From positions 34,739,921 through 34,803,920 of the forward strand of contig OZ020485.1 in assembly GCA_963971405.1 (NCBI GenBank): a stretch of 64,000 bases of DNA, given 5' to 3'. Positions 46,841-57,305 of the stretch are shown piece by piece. This stretch comes from Psococerastis gibbosa (lineage: Eukaryota > Arthropoda > Insecta > Psocodea > Psocidae). The notes under the pieces were generated by a model, which worked only from the letters and a program-made list of their open reading frames with translations, was not told the origin of the DNA and ran no database searches. Every line of letters begins with the position of its first letter. Position 1 is the first letter of the stretch. Position numbers and translations under genes: made by a program.

Positions 46841-48019
46841 TGGAAGATATAATATACAGTATTGGTTTATTGTATATATTCCTATACAAACCAATTAAAT
46901 TTAAATTTCAATATGTTTACAAATCCATTAAACCCAACCTAACCCTACTCTCTGTTTTTTTTTTTTTTCAAAATCAAATTGTGACCATAGAGCCATGGAT
47001 GAGATAAATAAATGTTAAGAAATGTTCCTCTACATTTTTATTTGTATACAGTACACTGACCAATTGAAAAGACTGAAAATCCCACGCCTTCCATAGCTGT
47101 CGTCAAACAGTCTTACTGACGGTAACATGCTACACTGCATATCAAAATGTAGAGAATTATTTTTTTCTGTTTTATGCCATCGCAATAATAGCATAAGACC
47201 AAAATTTTCCGTGACTTTGATTTTATGGAATAAACATAGTGGGGTGTCCAATTTGCTCATTAAAATTCAATGTGGGTCATAATAGGGCTAAACTTTTAAA
47301 ACTCAGGCTTTTGTTCATACTTGCAAGTTGCAATGTTTGGCGCTAAAATGCCTAATGCCTGTGAAATAATACAATATTAATTATTGTATCGTTTGGAAAT
47401 GAATGTAATTCTACAGAGTAGATACAACTCGTATATTGTAGAACATTCGCTATGCTTGGTGGATTATTTGGTTGCCGTCTCTTTGTCAGTATAGCTCATG
47501 ATTTTAATTAATTTAATTGCCCCTCTGCAAATGAATTGGTAAAATCAATCGATTGATAAGAGTGTAGCTGTAATTAAATAACTCAGCTAATTGAATTGAT
47601 GGTATCGCAACCCTGGGCTGTAGCCTGTAGTCCATAAGTTCGATTTTATAAATGTATCGTACCATCCGAATGTATTTGCCTATATTTTACGCATAGAATT
47701 ATGAAAAGAATACCTTGCCGTGTCCTGTCAAGCATATTTATTAATTACTGTATGAGATATGACCCTATACCCCTATACCCTATGCATTGTTTTACGTCTA
47801 TACATTATTAAATCGTAACATGAAAAACTTTAACCCCTACTGGTGTGACTCACCCTGCACAGTGTGTAGTCCATTAGTACATACATATATACCTATATAT
47901 AGGTACAATATGGGTATATTAATAACAAAATTATGAAGTTTGTAAAGTACGTAATATTAACAAGCTAACTCAATTAAAAAAAAATAATAATTAAAAAAAA
48001 ATTAGTATGGCAGTATTAG

Positions 48020-48520
48020 TTAGCAGGCTGGGGGAAATTTCATGACATGGCACCAATCCTCACAGACAGAAAAATGCCAAAGAAGCTCAAGGGTCGAATA
48101 TATAAGCAAGTGATCCGACCATGCATGCTGTACGGTGCGGAGTGTTGGGCGGTCAGGAAGCGAGATGAACACAAAATTCACGTGGCGGAGATGAGAATGC
48201 TACGAAGAGCGTGTGGACTGACCCTGCAAGACCGGCGCCGAAATGAGGACATAAGATTGGAGATGAAAACTGGTGATGTCGCACTGAAGCTAAGGGAAAG
48301 AAGACTCAGCTGGTGGGGCCACGTACAGAGGAGGGAGGAAACATCCCTCCTAAAGCGTACACAGAATATGACACTCCCTGGACCCCGCCCCCGGGGAAGA
48401 CCGAAATTGACACTCCCCAGAAAAATCGAAGAAGACATAAGGACTCTCGCCCTGAACAAAGAAGACGCTCTAAACAGAGTTGTTTGGAAACGCCGCTGCC
48501 GTGCCGCCGACCCTCCCTGA
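48020..48520 (+). pseudogene. RTE/BovB-like LINE RT C-terminal domain, open 5'-truncated frame
   Basis: Open from 48020 (a TAG precedes) to TGA at 48518-48520; the first ATG is at 48047, giving 157 aa. Motifs in order: DRKMPKKLKGRIYKQVIRP, then MLYGAECWAVRK, MRMLRRACGLTLQDRRRNED, RLSWWGHVQRREE, PRGRPKLTLPRKIEEDIRTL, and a final W-KRRCR. This is the conserved connection and C-terminal zone of RTE-clade reverse transcriptases (KLKGKIYK..RP, YGAECW, EMRMLR, WGHV.RR, GRPK). The RT catalytic core and endonuclease are missing. The frame is intact, so the copy is younger than the other LINE tails, but it is not a functional gene. It is much more GC-rich than its surroundings. Confidence 0.88.
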
Positions 48521-48779
48521 GGACAAAGGCGATGTAAAAGTAGATTGAAGGTAAAAAGAAGTGCTGAAAGTTTTTGACAGTTTTAATTGGTTCGGATGGA
48601 TAGGATAAACACTAAGTAGCTGCGGATTCAGAATTTTCTACAAATATTTTGAAAATAGGATATTTTCATGCATTTTCAACTCATGTACCTCAATACAGAT
48701 TTTAGAAATGAAAATATTTTCTTCTGGCAAAAAACTTTATTTGTCTAATACAAAAAGAGTCTCTAGTAGTAGTAGTAGT

Positions 48780-49060
48780 AGTGTTCGTCGGGTTAATAAC
48801 GACTTAGGCCTCATATTTGGGCCCATAGAGCGACCCCGACTTGACTGTCCTACGCCAGCCCATAGGACAGTGGACAACCTGATTATAGTGGATTCCGAAC
48901 CACTTGGGAAACACAGTGAAGCCACAGAATTAGTTCGGAGGTGACCAGGACAAGTCCTACCATGTTTCCCTACCGGCACTGTGCACAAGACCAAGTTATC
49001 GGCAGCTTTGAACCTGCTCCGGTTCACTGGATTTAACTTGGTATGGCGGCCGGCTCTAGG
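48780..49060 (+). repeat. Dispersed repeat (family D), plus copy
   Basis: Begins after a (TAG)n microsatellite at 48766-48784. 48880-49040 matches 53380-53590 in reverse: 'attatagtggattccgaacc', 'ggaggtgaccagga', 'ccatgtttccc' and 'gcactgtgcac' recur in mirrored order. No coding motifs. Confidence 0.55.
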
Positions 49061-49849
49061 TCTCTAGATTCAATCCTAATAAAACAAGAAAAATTTTATT
49101 TGGGGTAGGCCTAGTATCTAGCTTGCCTATACGGCTGATGAGATTTCAATTTTCAATGCTTTGATGATAATAATTATTGAAAAACTGCTGAATTTTTTAA
49201 TTTTAGCTGCTTAAATAATAAACTAGTAAATAAAATAATATTACAGAACAAACATGAAAAATGCTTTCGAGTTAAATTTTGCAAAGTGTAGCTGAACTGA
49301 AAGTGCTAAAATGGTCATTCAACCCCCTAAGGCTTTTTCAAAAGACCCATTAAATCATTCTAATTCGAGGCTACCAGAATTCTTTAAGTATATGAAATAT
49401 ATTTAATTCCATGAATTTCCCGAATGATGGAAACGAGTAACAGCAAATTAATTTTAGTTAGCAAAGTTTTTGTTTCCAGGAATGCCCTAAGCTGACTTGA
49501 CAGTGATTTTAATTCCGTTCTATTTTGTCAACTTTGAGTATAAAACATTTGCGGTATGTTTAGCTTAGGCGAATGTGCTGCGTCTTTTTCACCTTTCGTA
49601 ATTATGAAGATTCTCCTGGTTGCGGGAATAAAGGAACTTTGAATGGACGCGTTATTTGCTTCAGTCATTTGTTCCATCCGAATCTTTTTCTTTTAACTAA
49701 TTAATTAATTAATTGCGCACCGTAAGTTTCTTTCACAGCTGAAATGGAAATTTAAAATCGCCTCAGCTGTTTGAACATTTGGATTATACATTTTCCACTC
49801 AATGCAATGCCAGTATTTCGTTCATGAGTTTCTTCTCTATATGCCTCTT

Positions 49850-50265
49850 CTAGCTAAAATTGGTGATCATTATGGCTATTTGGATCATGTAGACTGCTAC
49901 TCTGTAAGGGAAGTCGTGCTCTTGCCAAACCACTGGCTCAGGTTTACCAACTAGGATGTTCTACTTCTGCCAGAGCCCTCAGTACTTTTATCTTCCCTTG
50001 GATTGTTAGATGCAGAAGGCGATATTTTTCATTCCTCATATCATGGCCGAAGTATGTTGGTTTTAGTTTCTTAAACGTCAGTAACAACTCGGCTTCTGTA
50101 TCCATTAGTCTCAGGACCTCGGCATTATAGGGACGTGTACGATTACTCCAAGATATGCACAGAATTAGTCTGTATATATGCACATTTCCTATGCCTCCAT
50201 ACCATATAGAAAGATTGGGAACACATAACATGTCGCCATTCTCAATCTGTGGTCGAACCGCAGAT
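49850..50265 (-). pseudogene. LINE RT C-terminal fragment with frameshifts
   Basis: Minus strand, from about 50265: FDHRLRMATCYVFPIFLYGM, frameshift, ISWSNRTRPYNAEVLRLMDT, KKLKPTYFGHDMRNEKYRLL, QGKI, frameshift, LSQWFGKSTTSL, frameshift, AVYMIQIAIMITNFS and a stop at 49850. The order (LRM..CYVF..LLYG.E.W, W-R-NEEVL-RM, YFGHIMR-EKY-LL, QGKI, WFG-S-, RAAV...IA-M-AN) is that of a Jockey/RTE-type RT C-terminus. Copies of the same family are at 7142-7273 (+) and 52470-52650 (-). It has at least three frameshifts. Confidence 0.8.
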
Positions 50266-50950
50266 TTTGACACCCAAGTTTACTATACTAGCCTAATTGA
50301 TTGCTTCATGTGGCACTCACAGAGGTACTGCTTCTTGTTGCGTGAGGAGATATGTAAGCTTGACTTCTTTTAATACATTTAAATATTTGCAATGATGATA
50401 ACAGCCTATATTCGGACAAATTCCAAGTGCCGGAACATAATGGCTTTGGCAAGAGTGGGCTGGTAAATTTTTAACGTCGATCAGCACGCAAAGCTTTCAC
50501 TCTTGCTAGCTCTCTTGAAGTCCATAAATAATCAAGCGACCATTATCCCTGACAATAACGACTGAAATGACCTATAACCATTTTCGAAAAATTTCCCATA
50601 TCTGTCATATGATTTTTCTTTCCCTTTTGCACTTGCGAATACATTTTTTATGAGCACTCCACAACGTGAAAAGTTCCCAACAACCCAAGTAAATAAATAA
50701 ATAATAGTTGAGGTAGGTAAGTGACCTTTTGGTCCTTTTCTACTTTCAAATAAGGGCCATACCAAGTTGAATCTACCAGAATGGAGCCTGTTCATAACTG
50801 CAGCAAACTCAGCCTACGTAATATTTCGAATTCCGCTTTAGCAGGCAGTCACCGTAAATGTCGTACAACCAGTAAGAGTGTTTATAATTAATTAATGGGC
50901 CATTAATTTTTATTTTTTTGGGCCCTGCCATTGCAGTACATTTAACTTAA

Positions 50951-51040
50951 TACCCGACCACGATAGGATGACATTTGGAAACGCTTATAAAATAACGAAT
51001 AAACAAAGTGTTCCAAATTTCATCCCATCGTGGTCGGGTA
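50951..51040. mobile_element. Mini TIR element, 90 bp
   Basis: Near-perfect 30-base inverted repeats: left TACCCGACCACGATAGGATG, right reading TACCCGACCACGATGGGATG on the other strand, with about 30 bases between. A TTAA and a TACTA flank it on either side, so no clear target duplication. Non-coding. Confidence 0.7.
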
Positions 51041-51269
51041 GTACTATTGCCTTTGTATTGCTATCTTAAAAATTCAATCCGAATGATATTTTAAACTAGA
51101 AAACCAAATTTTAAGAGGATTAAAATTATGTAAATTTACTGTCCTATTTGTATGGTATTTTAAGTGAAGTGTAGCATTGTGACAATACAATGCCGAAATT
51201 TCCCCTTGTTTCGAAGCTCGGGATTTTTACTTATTGCAATAAAAAACCATATCAATAAGGGGACAGAAG

Positions 51270-51535
51270 AATCCGGGCTAATAGGCCGTAGTCGATTTGA
51301 TAGTAAGCTTCCAAACGTTTCGTCAACAACTGCGGTCGAAATCTTCAGTGGCACTATGTACACGTACACTTCTAAGGTTGCATCGTGGAGGTTGTTTGCT
51401 ACGGTACCTCCGCGATACAATCTTACAAGTGTACGTTTACGTAGTGCCACTGAAGATGTCGACCGCAGTTGTTGACGAAACGTTTGGAAGCTTACTATCA
51501 AATCGACTACGGTCTATTAGCCCGTATTCTTCTGT
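51270..51535. repeat. Family B palindromic repeat, most complete copy (~265 bp)
   Basis: The left arm begins ATCCGGGCTAATAGGCCGTA and the right arm is its reverse complement, pairing over about 110 bases each. Inner blocks are CCAAACGTTTCGTCAACAAC, TGCGGTCGAAATCTTCAGTG and the mirrored CACTGAAGATGTCGACCGCA, GTTGTTGACGAAACGTTTGG. The loop is about 51385-51420. Both strands carry open frames of about 100 codons that are mirror images and not genes. It has hammerhead-like cores on both strands (see findings). Confidence 0.8.
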
Positions 51536-52212
51536 CCCCTTATTAGACTCCGGCTGTCTTTATTATAAAAACAATATCGTTTAATTTCATTATGTCATCG
51601 TGTTCGATTGTTTTTTTAAAATATTATCCAGTAGAACTTAAATAGCTACTGGATATGTCGAAATGCAAATGTCGTAGTAAGATTGGAAGGTGCTGGAAAC
51701 CAACGGGAAATAGTAAAATCTGGTTCGATGGGCAGACGAGGGGGGGGGGGAGGGGGGAGAAGAGTGCTGAAAGATCAAAATGAGCTGTGAACCCTTTTAT
51801 ACGGTTGACTGAATTATTGAGGCGCTGAGTTCTTGGCCGAGGTTGTAACTTCTTTAGTACCGACGCAGGCCGCGGTTTTGCGACTTGTTCCTCAGTGGTT
51901 CAGACTCCTGCCGACTTCCTCAGTCCTTTCATATTTAATTAGATGCTTACTTCCTCTAAAATAAACTGCTGAAAACGGCTAAACGGAGGTAAATATTTCA
52001 TTAACGACTCTTCCCTGTGAATAGGGATTCAGCTTGTAGCTTTGATTTATTTCACACTCTTGTTGGCGACCGGGTGATCATTTATAATATATATTTATAA
52101 ATTTTCCACTCTGCCATTAAACAAAATTAGCAACACTTCTTAGCCGTTACCGAATGATTTTCATTCTAATACGTAAATACCCCACTATGATTTCCATTTT
52201 TTTTTGCTCTAG

Positions 52213-52292
52213 GTTGCGCATTTGTGAAATTCAGCTCGCATCAAGAAGCGCAAGCGGCCATTTCCACTCTGCACGGCAGTCAAACAATGCCC
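52213..52292 (+). CDS. CELF (bruno-3-like): CELF/Bruno-like RNA-binding protein, internal exon (RNP1 half of RRM2), 80 nt
   Basis: Encodes (G)[19 protein letters not shown] then HGSQTMP. It completes the RRM2 RNP1 octamer KGCAFVKF together with the previous exon's terminal Lys and split Gly codon, then helix 2 ([11 protein letters not shown]) and the CELF motif HGSQTMP. The acceptor is strong (long T tract, then GCTCTAG). Donor CCC|GTAAGT. Phase 1 in, phase 0 out. The expected following exon (GASSSLVVKFAD, the last beta strand of RRM2) was not found in 52293-64000, so it is probably beyond the window. Confidence 0.95.
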
Positions 52293-52469
52293 GTAAGTAT
52301 CATTACGTCAGTTATACGTAGTAAAGTTAGTTTATGGTAAATGTTGATTTTGATGAGTTTTTTATTTTCAAAATCCCCCTTCTCTATGGGTCGCATTGAA
52401 CTGAAATTTCCAATTATTAATTACTAAGTACAATATTAGTGATATTAGCCTCTGCTTTTAATGCCTCTT

Positions 52470-52650
52470 CTATCGAAGATTGGCCATCATCATGGCAATG
52501 CGAACATTGGAGACTGCTGCTCTGAAAAGGGAAGTCGAGCTCTTGCTAAACGACTGCCCCAGGTTTTTCAACCAAGATGTTCATTTTCTGCCGGGAGCCC
52601 TTTGTCCTTCTATCTTCCCTTGGATTATCACATCCTTGAGGTTCCGAGCA
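52470..52650 (-). pseudogene. LINE RT C-terminal fragment
   Basis: Minus-strand frame DVIIQGKIEGQRAPGRK, one stop, TSWLKNLGQSFSKSSTSLFR, AAVSNVRIAMMMANLR and a stop at 52470-52472. It supplies the segment deleted from the copy at 7142-7273 and matches 49850-50265. It is 5'-truncated at about 52650 and lies fewer than 180 bases downstream of the CELF exon donor. Confidence 0.78.
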
Positions 52651-53379
52651 AATTTCCAGTTTAAGACCACAACTGGGCGTAACTGTAACTTGGAAAAGCT
52701 TAAGGTTTGTTCATTAACCAATGCTTAGATCTAGAATCAGTCAGCTAGTTCACGAACAAGACGCAGGCTGGAACTTGTTCGAACACCAGATGCGTAGAAG
52801 AGACCAAATGAAGGTGGTTCGTATGAGAATAGGCCATACAAGTTTAACACATGGATACCTAATGGCGGGCACCCCACCACCCATATGGCACATGTGCCAG
52901 GTACAACTAACTATTCCTCACATGTCTGTCTACTCAAGATATAGAACCTTCCCTCCTAATACAGATTTCCAGAAAACAGTCTCACACAATACAATACTTT
53001 TCCAGCACACCATTTCTTTTCTTCACTCAGCAGCTCTGGCAAGCCTCATCTAGCAAACAACACACTGGTTTAATACAAGCACCGGCATACTGCCCTTAGA
53101 CGGTCACTGGGCAACCCGTTCTCCAGTGCCCTCTTGATCGCAGTTTGCCACACTCCATCAACTCATACACCCACAATGCAGACAACCATCACCGGCAATC
53201 TACAAACCAGAAACCGCGTTTACCCACATGGGTCTGGCGCTTTAAAAATAAAAAATAAAAATAAAAATACGCATTTTCCTGTAACTCTGCTCATTGCCAA
53301 AATTTTACTCTTAATTCACACACCTTAACGTGCATTTTCGTTATCCAGATATTAGTTAGTATTTACTACAGATTGAACA

Positions 53380-53600
53380 TTGCCAACGGCCTTACCATGT
53401 TGATTCCATTAGAGCAGAGCATGTTTCAAACTGCGGCAACTTGGTAGTGTGCACAGCGTTGGCAGGGGAATATGGTGGGACATGATAACGCACTTAGGCA
53501 GTATAAGTCGAGTCCTGGTCACCTCCGATTTAATCGTGTGACTTTACCATGTTCCCCAAGTGGTTCGGAATCCACTATAATCAGGAGGCCCACCCTTAAG
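53380..53600 (-). repeat. Dispersed repeat (family D), minus copy
   Basis: Reverse-complement relative of 48880-49040: 'gtgcacagcgt', 'aatatggtgggaca', 'cctggtcacctccg' and 'aagtggttcggaatccacta' in mirrored order. Substantial divergence and small indels. Confidence 0.55.
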
Positions 53601-54838
53601 GGTGCCTCAAGTTAACAAACAGACTCACTCCCCCCACCAGGCTGACAGGGTTGCTTAAAGCAGAAATGCTGAAAGCAGGCGTTAGAAACAACACTAGAGA
53701 TTGAACATGGAATAGGAGTATCGTCTGAAACGCAAACCTCAATATTTAAGCGTAAGCCGAATAGATTTTTGCACTTTTACGAAACCTAACTAAAGCTTAA
53801 CAATTACAAAGCAAAGCAACCACAATCTACATACTAGCTACTAAACAATCAGCAACTTAGAACATTTCAGCATATTGTATTTGCAGATTCATAAATGCGC
53901 TATTTACCTTGCCCACAACTTACAAGTGGGATAATGAGGTCAGGCCCAAAGCGGACCGCAATCCCTACACTAATAACATCCCTGAAACTCCTCCGAAGAA
54001 TATTTAATTAAAAGTAAACAAGGTTCGGCAGATGATAAAAAAGAGTAAACAGAGTACGAAGCAGGGAAGGTTTTGATAGAGCGAACATGGCAGATAAACA
54101 CGGGATAATAGAGCTGTGTTGGTGGACACCCCCGCTCCGGCCTCCCCTTCATCCTAATGACTGAATCAACATCATTACAATAATACACTAGCTTCTGCTC
54201 TCCTCTGTTTTCGGCTCAAGGCTCTGCAACTTGCTTTGATGTTCTCAATGATAATGGACTTGTGCATTCCGTTGGAAAGATGGTCTGGATTTCAACGTAT
54301 ATTAGTTGGGTTACCCGCAAGACTATGTCCCGCTTACAGGAATTATATCCAGTGGCAACTCGCGGGGAAATAAAATGGTGAGGCATAGCATACAAAAATA
54401 AAATAAAAATTGGCAGAGCTCTGTGTGTTAAACTCGTTTAGAGAGGCAGGGTCTACCGCGTGTCTCATCGGCTCATCAATGAGCTGGGTGCAGCTAATGT
54501 TTTGAGTAAGTATCTCCACTCTGTTTGAGCCTTTTATAGCTCGAATTCATGCCTGTCTTCTTTCAATGGAGAGGCAGTCGGAAATGGTGCCTCTACATCG
54601 TTGTAACTACGTAGCTCGTAGTTCAGCTCATGGTTCTTTCTCGTGGTATTTTTTAAGTTTTAATTGTCTCTTCTAGAATTTGATTAGCCTACATTTCCTT
54701 ATTCAGAATATACCTTTTTAGTCGAATTATTTGGAAAAATAGGTGAGGCACTGTCTCAGTTGCCTCTAATAGCGAGCCGCCACTGATTATATCTGAATGT
54801 TTTTTTTAATGGAATAGTATATATAGAAAAGAACCGGT

Positions 54839-55651
54839 CCGAGTTTACTCGAACATGCTTTCCAATTTATCAATTAGTAGGGAGAGAAAATGAATAATTT
54901 CATGGTAAATAATTTTCCTATGGTTAAATTTCGGATATCTCGGGGGGGGGGGGGGGGGTGTCCACCTGACTTCACTGGAGGTGAGGTAGCCTCAATATAT
55001 TTAAAACACATTACAACACAGTAATAATGGCAGGGCAGGCAATGCATTTCAGCGTGAAGTTTCTATCATTTTTTCAAAAAACAATTTTGCGCAAAAGCAA
55101 ATAGGTTTTTGGGAAAGCAAACTGTCCGGTTTCGTTACTCAACGTAACACCTAAAACATGCCTGAAGGTAGAAATCATCGATAGAAAAGTTTCGCAGAAA
55201 TATTATTTTTCAGTCATTTTTCATTAAAATTGAGTTATTTTTATTTTTTTACCCCCAGAAGCAAACTATCAAGAGGTAAGCGACCCCCCCGCATTTTATC
55301 AACATGAAGAACGACTAGAATATATGTGAATTTAAAAGAAATCGTTGGAGCCGTTTTTTAGACGTTTTTTTGGAGTTTTTTGAGAATAAAACCCCCCCAA
55401 ATTGAGTTAGCCCAAAATAAAAAAAATGGTCCCGAGGTATGATTTTTGTGAACCTACATGCCAAATTTAACTCCAATCCACCGAGTAGTTTGTCCGGAAA
55501 TCGACGAACAGACAGACCGACACACAGACATTTCGTAAAAAACCCTTTTTTGGTTCCTGGGACCCCAAAACGGGTAAATCAGTTGAAATCTCGGAATCGA
55601 AAATTTCGACCGTCACAAAGCTTTCCTTATACTACGTATAAATTGGAAAGC
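54839..55651 (-). mobile_element. Family A element, copy A4 (~813 bp)
   Basis: Full-length reverse-orientation copy. The tail end AAGAACCGGTCCGAG is on the left, the hairpin end (CTTTCCTTATACTACGTATA, then AATTGGAAAGC) on the right. A G run of about 16 is at 54943-54958 and a GACAGACC/GACAC-type version of the CTGT repeat is at about 55509-55530. It serves as the uninterrupted reference showing where the Penelope dimer entered A2. Confidence 0.82.
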
Positions 55652-55776
55652 AAAAAGATTGCCTCAATGCAATAAAGTATGCTCACAGCCCTGGTCGGTT
55701 AGATAGTTGTGTAAATGTGCTAACCTGTCTAGTAATACGAATCATGTCAATAAGAGCATAAGTAGAGGATTTGGAG

Positions 55777-56085
55777 ATTGCTGTACTTGTGTAGCGGTTA
55801 AGACGACGACCCGGTTAGGCGTAGATCGTGAGTTTGAATCCCGCCACGTGAATTTTTTTCATATCCTCTAATTTCGGCCCGGAATAGTCCAGTTTTCAGC
55901 AAAGTTGGAAAAAGAGAAGGTAGAGGTTCGCAAATCGACATAACCTTCCGCGGTTGCCGGACATGTCGTTGTCTAGGCCTATATAATATACCGAATTGAG
56001 CAGTGGTCAAGAATGAATATCTTCTATCCGTCCTCAGGCCTATACCCGCGGTGGGTTGTCATGCCACGGCGTTTTGTTCATTTTT
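55777..56085 (+). mobile_element. tRNA-derived SINE (second family)
   Basis: Begins with a tRNA-like head: GTGTAGCGGTTAAGACGA (A-box region) at 55790-55807 and GTGAGTTTGAATCCCGCCAC (B-box region, GAGTTTGAATCC) at 55829-55848, about 30 bases apart. A T-rich stretch and a body with 'gtagaggttcgcaaatcgac' and 'ggttgtcatgccacggcg' follow. It does not fold as an intact tRNA by eye (no proper acceptor pairing), so it is a SINE head and not a functional tRNA gene. The right boundary is approximate. Confidence 0.6.
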
Positions 56086-56934
56086 GTAAAAATTGGGAAT
56101 TAAACCCGTTTTTAGTACAAAATAAATTTTACTCGAAATATTGATCCATATTGAGTAATTGTGTAATTATGAGATGCGCATAAATCATAGGAAAAAACCG
56201 GACAGTGTCTGATTGCCTCTTAATACTATAAAAGAAAATGGGACAATTTGTTGAGAGCGGAGATTCGAATTCTCGTTCATGTGTATTGGAAAATAGTTCA
56301 TATTTTAGAAACTACTGGTTAGGTGGATGTATTACGATTTAGTGCTTGCGTGTATTTACCAAGCCTCATGAAGAAAAAAACAGATGAGTGGAATTTTTGG
56401 TGGTTAAAAGAGAAAACAGAAAATCATTAAAGATAATAAAGGGCATCAACAGGACCTGAGGCTATGTCCTGAACTGGAAACTACGCAAGGTTGGCCACGT
56501 TATGTAATTTTCGACGGTCAGAATAAACATACAAAGTTATTTGCATGAAACCACACCTTCTGTTCCTATAGCTGCCAGGCAACCTGCACAAATGAGAAAA
56601 ATTTTCATGACTACTTTTCATTTCATATACATAATAATTTTAACAGAATGTGCCAAAGGCCATGTGCAATTTGCATTATTCTTTTTTGCATAAAGAATCT
56701 CAAACAAACTCTCTTTTAAACAATGAGAGGTGTTTTTGAAGACAAGCACTAACCTGCTTTTAAGGCTTCATTTAATTAATGAAAAACTGCGTCTGAAAGT
56801 AGGAAAATAAGAAATCCTTTAAGTTATCAAATTGTTTTCTTCAAGCACTTAGAATTTCAATCCGAAAAAACCGCATAGTTCACTGTGTCACTGTGTACAA
56901 TCAGGACCCCAAGAAATTGATTCATGACTCATTA

Positions 56935-57305
56935 CCCCCGGAGAAAATAAAAAGAATAAATAGGCACAAATTAGTGAGGTTTTACGAATGTTATTCCCTT
57001 GAGAAAGGGGGGCACAGGGGTCTCCCCCGAAGAAAAAAATGGATAAATAGGCCCAAATTAGTGAGGTTTTACGGATGTTATACCCTGGAGGAAGGGGGGC
57101 CCGGGGGCCTCCCCCGGAGAAAAAAACTGATAAATGAGCCACAACTAGTGAGGTTTTGCGCATATTATACCCTGGAGAAAAAATAGGCCCAAATTATAGT
57201 GAGGTTTCACGCATTTTGCAAGTAGTACAGTTGAGATTTTGCCGACGAATAAACCCACCACTGAGGGGGGGCCCGGGGGTCTCCCCCGGGGAAAAAATGT
57301 GAAAA
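56935..57305. repeat. Tandem array of ~87-bp units, open on both strands
   Basis: Units of 86-87 bases begin near 56936, 57022 and 57109, each with a CCCCCGRAGAAAA start, 'gataaat.g.cc.aaattag', 'gtgaggtttt' and 'ttataccctgga'. A degraded unit follows, then another CCCCCGGGGAAAA start near 57273. Because the period is near a multiple of three, an in-frame 29-residue repeat (LPRRKKWINRPKLVRFYGCY...) is read on + at 56893-57186 and a complementary repeat on - at 56888-57163. No real protein is implied. Confidence 0.8.

Larger units (their letters stand above)
37325..52212 (+). other. CELF intron, 14,888 bp
   Basis: Bounded by GTAAGA and GCTCTAG, phase 1. It holds many mobile-element pieces listed separately. 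Stretches with nothing I can name: 37325-38044, 38394-39464, 39598-41382, 41581-45332, 46841-48019, 49061-49849, 50266-50950 and 51536-52212. Small open frames within (for example 39897-40136 -, 43096-43377 -) show no motifs. A tract of purine/pyrimidine runs is near 43010-43060 and TA-rich microsatellites near 42795-42860. Confidence 0.85.

Noticed and set aside
51160..51584. Three overlapping ~100-codon open frames on both strands
   Set aside because: They are mirror images produced by the family B palindrome and share the same peptide on opposite strands. No domain.
52721..53053. 110-codon open frame downstream of the CELF exon as the next exon
   Set aside because: It lacks the expected GASSSLVVKFAD sequence and any RRM motif.
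54700..54790. hAT MITE ending AGCGAGCCGCCACTG
   Set aside because: One hAT-like end only. I could not find the matching left end or duplication.
55777..55850. Functional tRNA gene
   Set aside because: A-box and B-box words are present but I see no acceptor-stem pairing. A SINE-like body follows.
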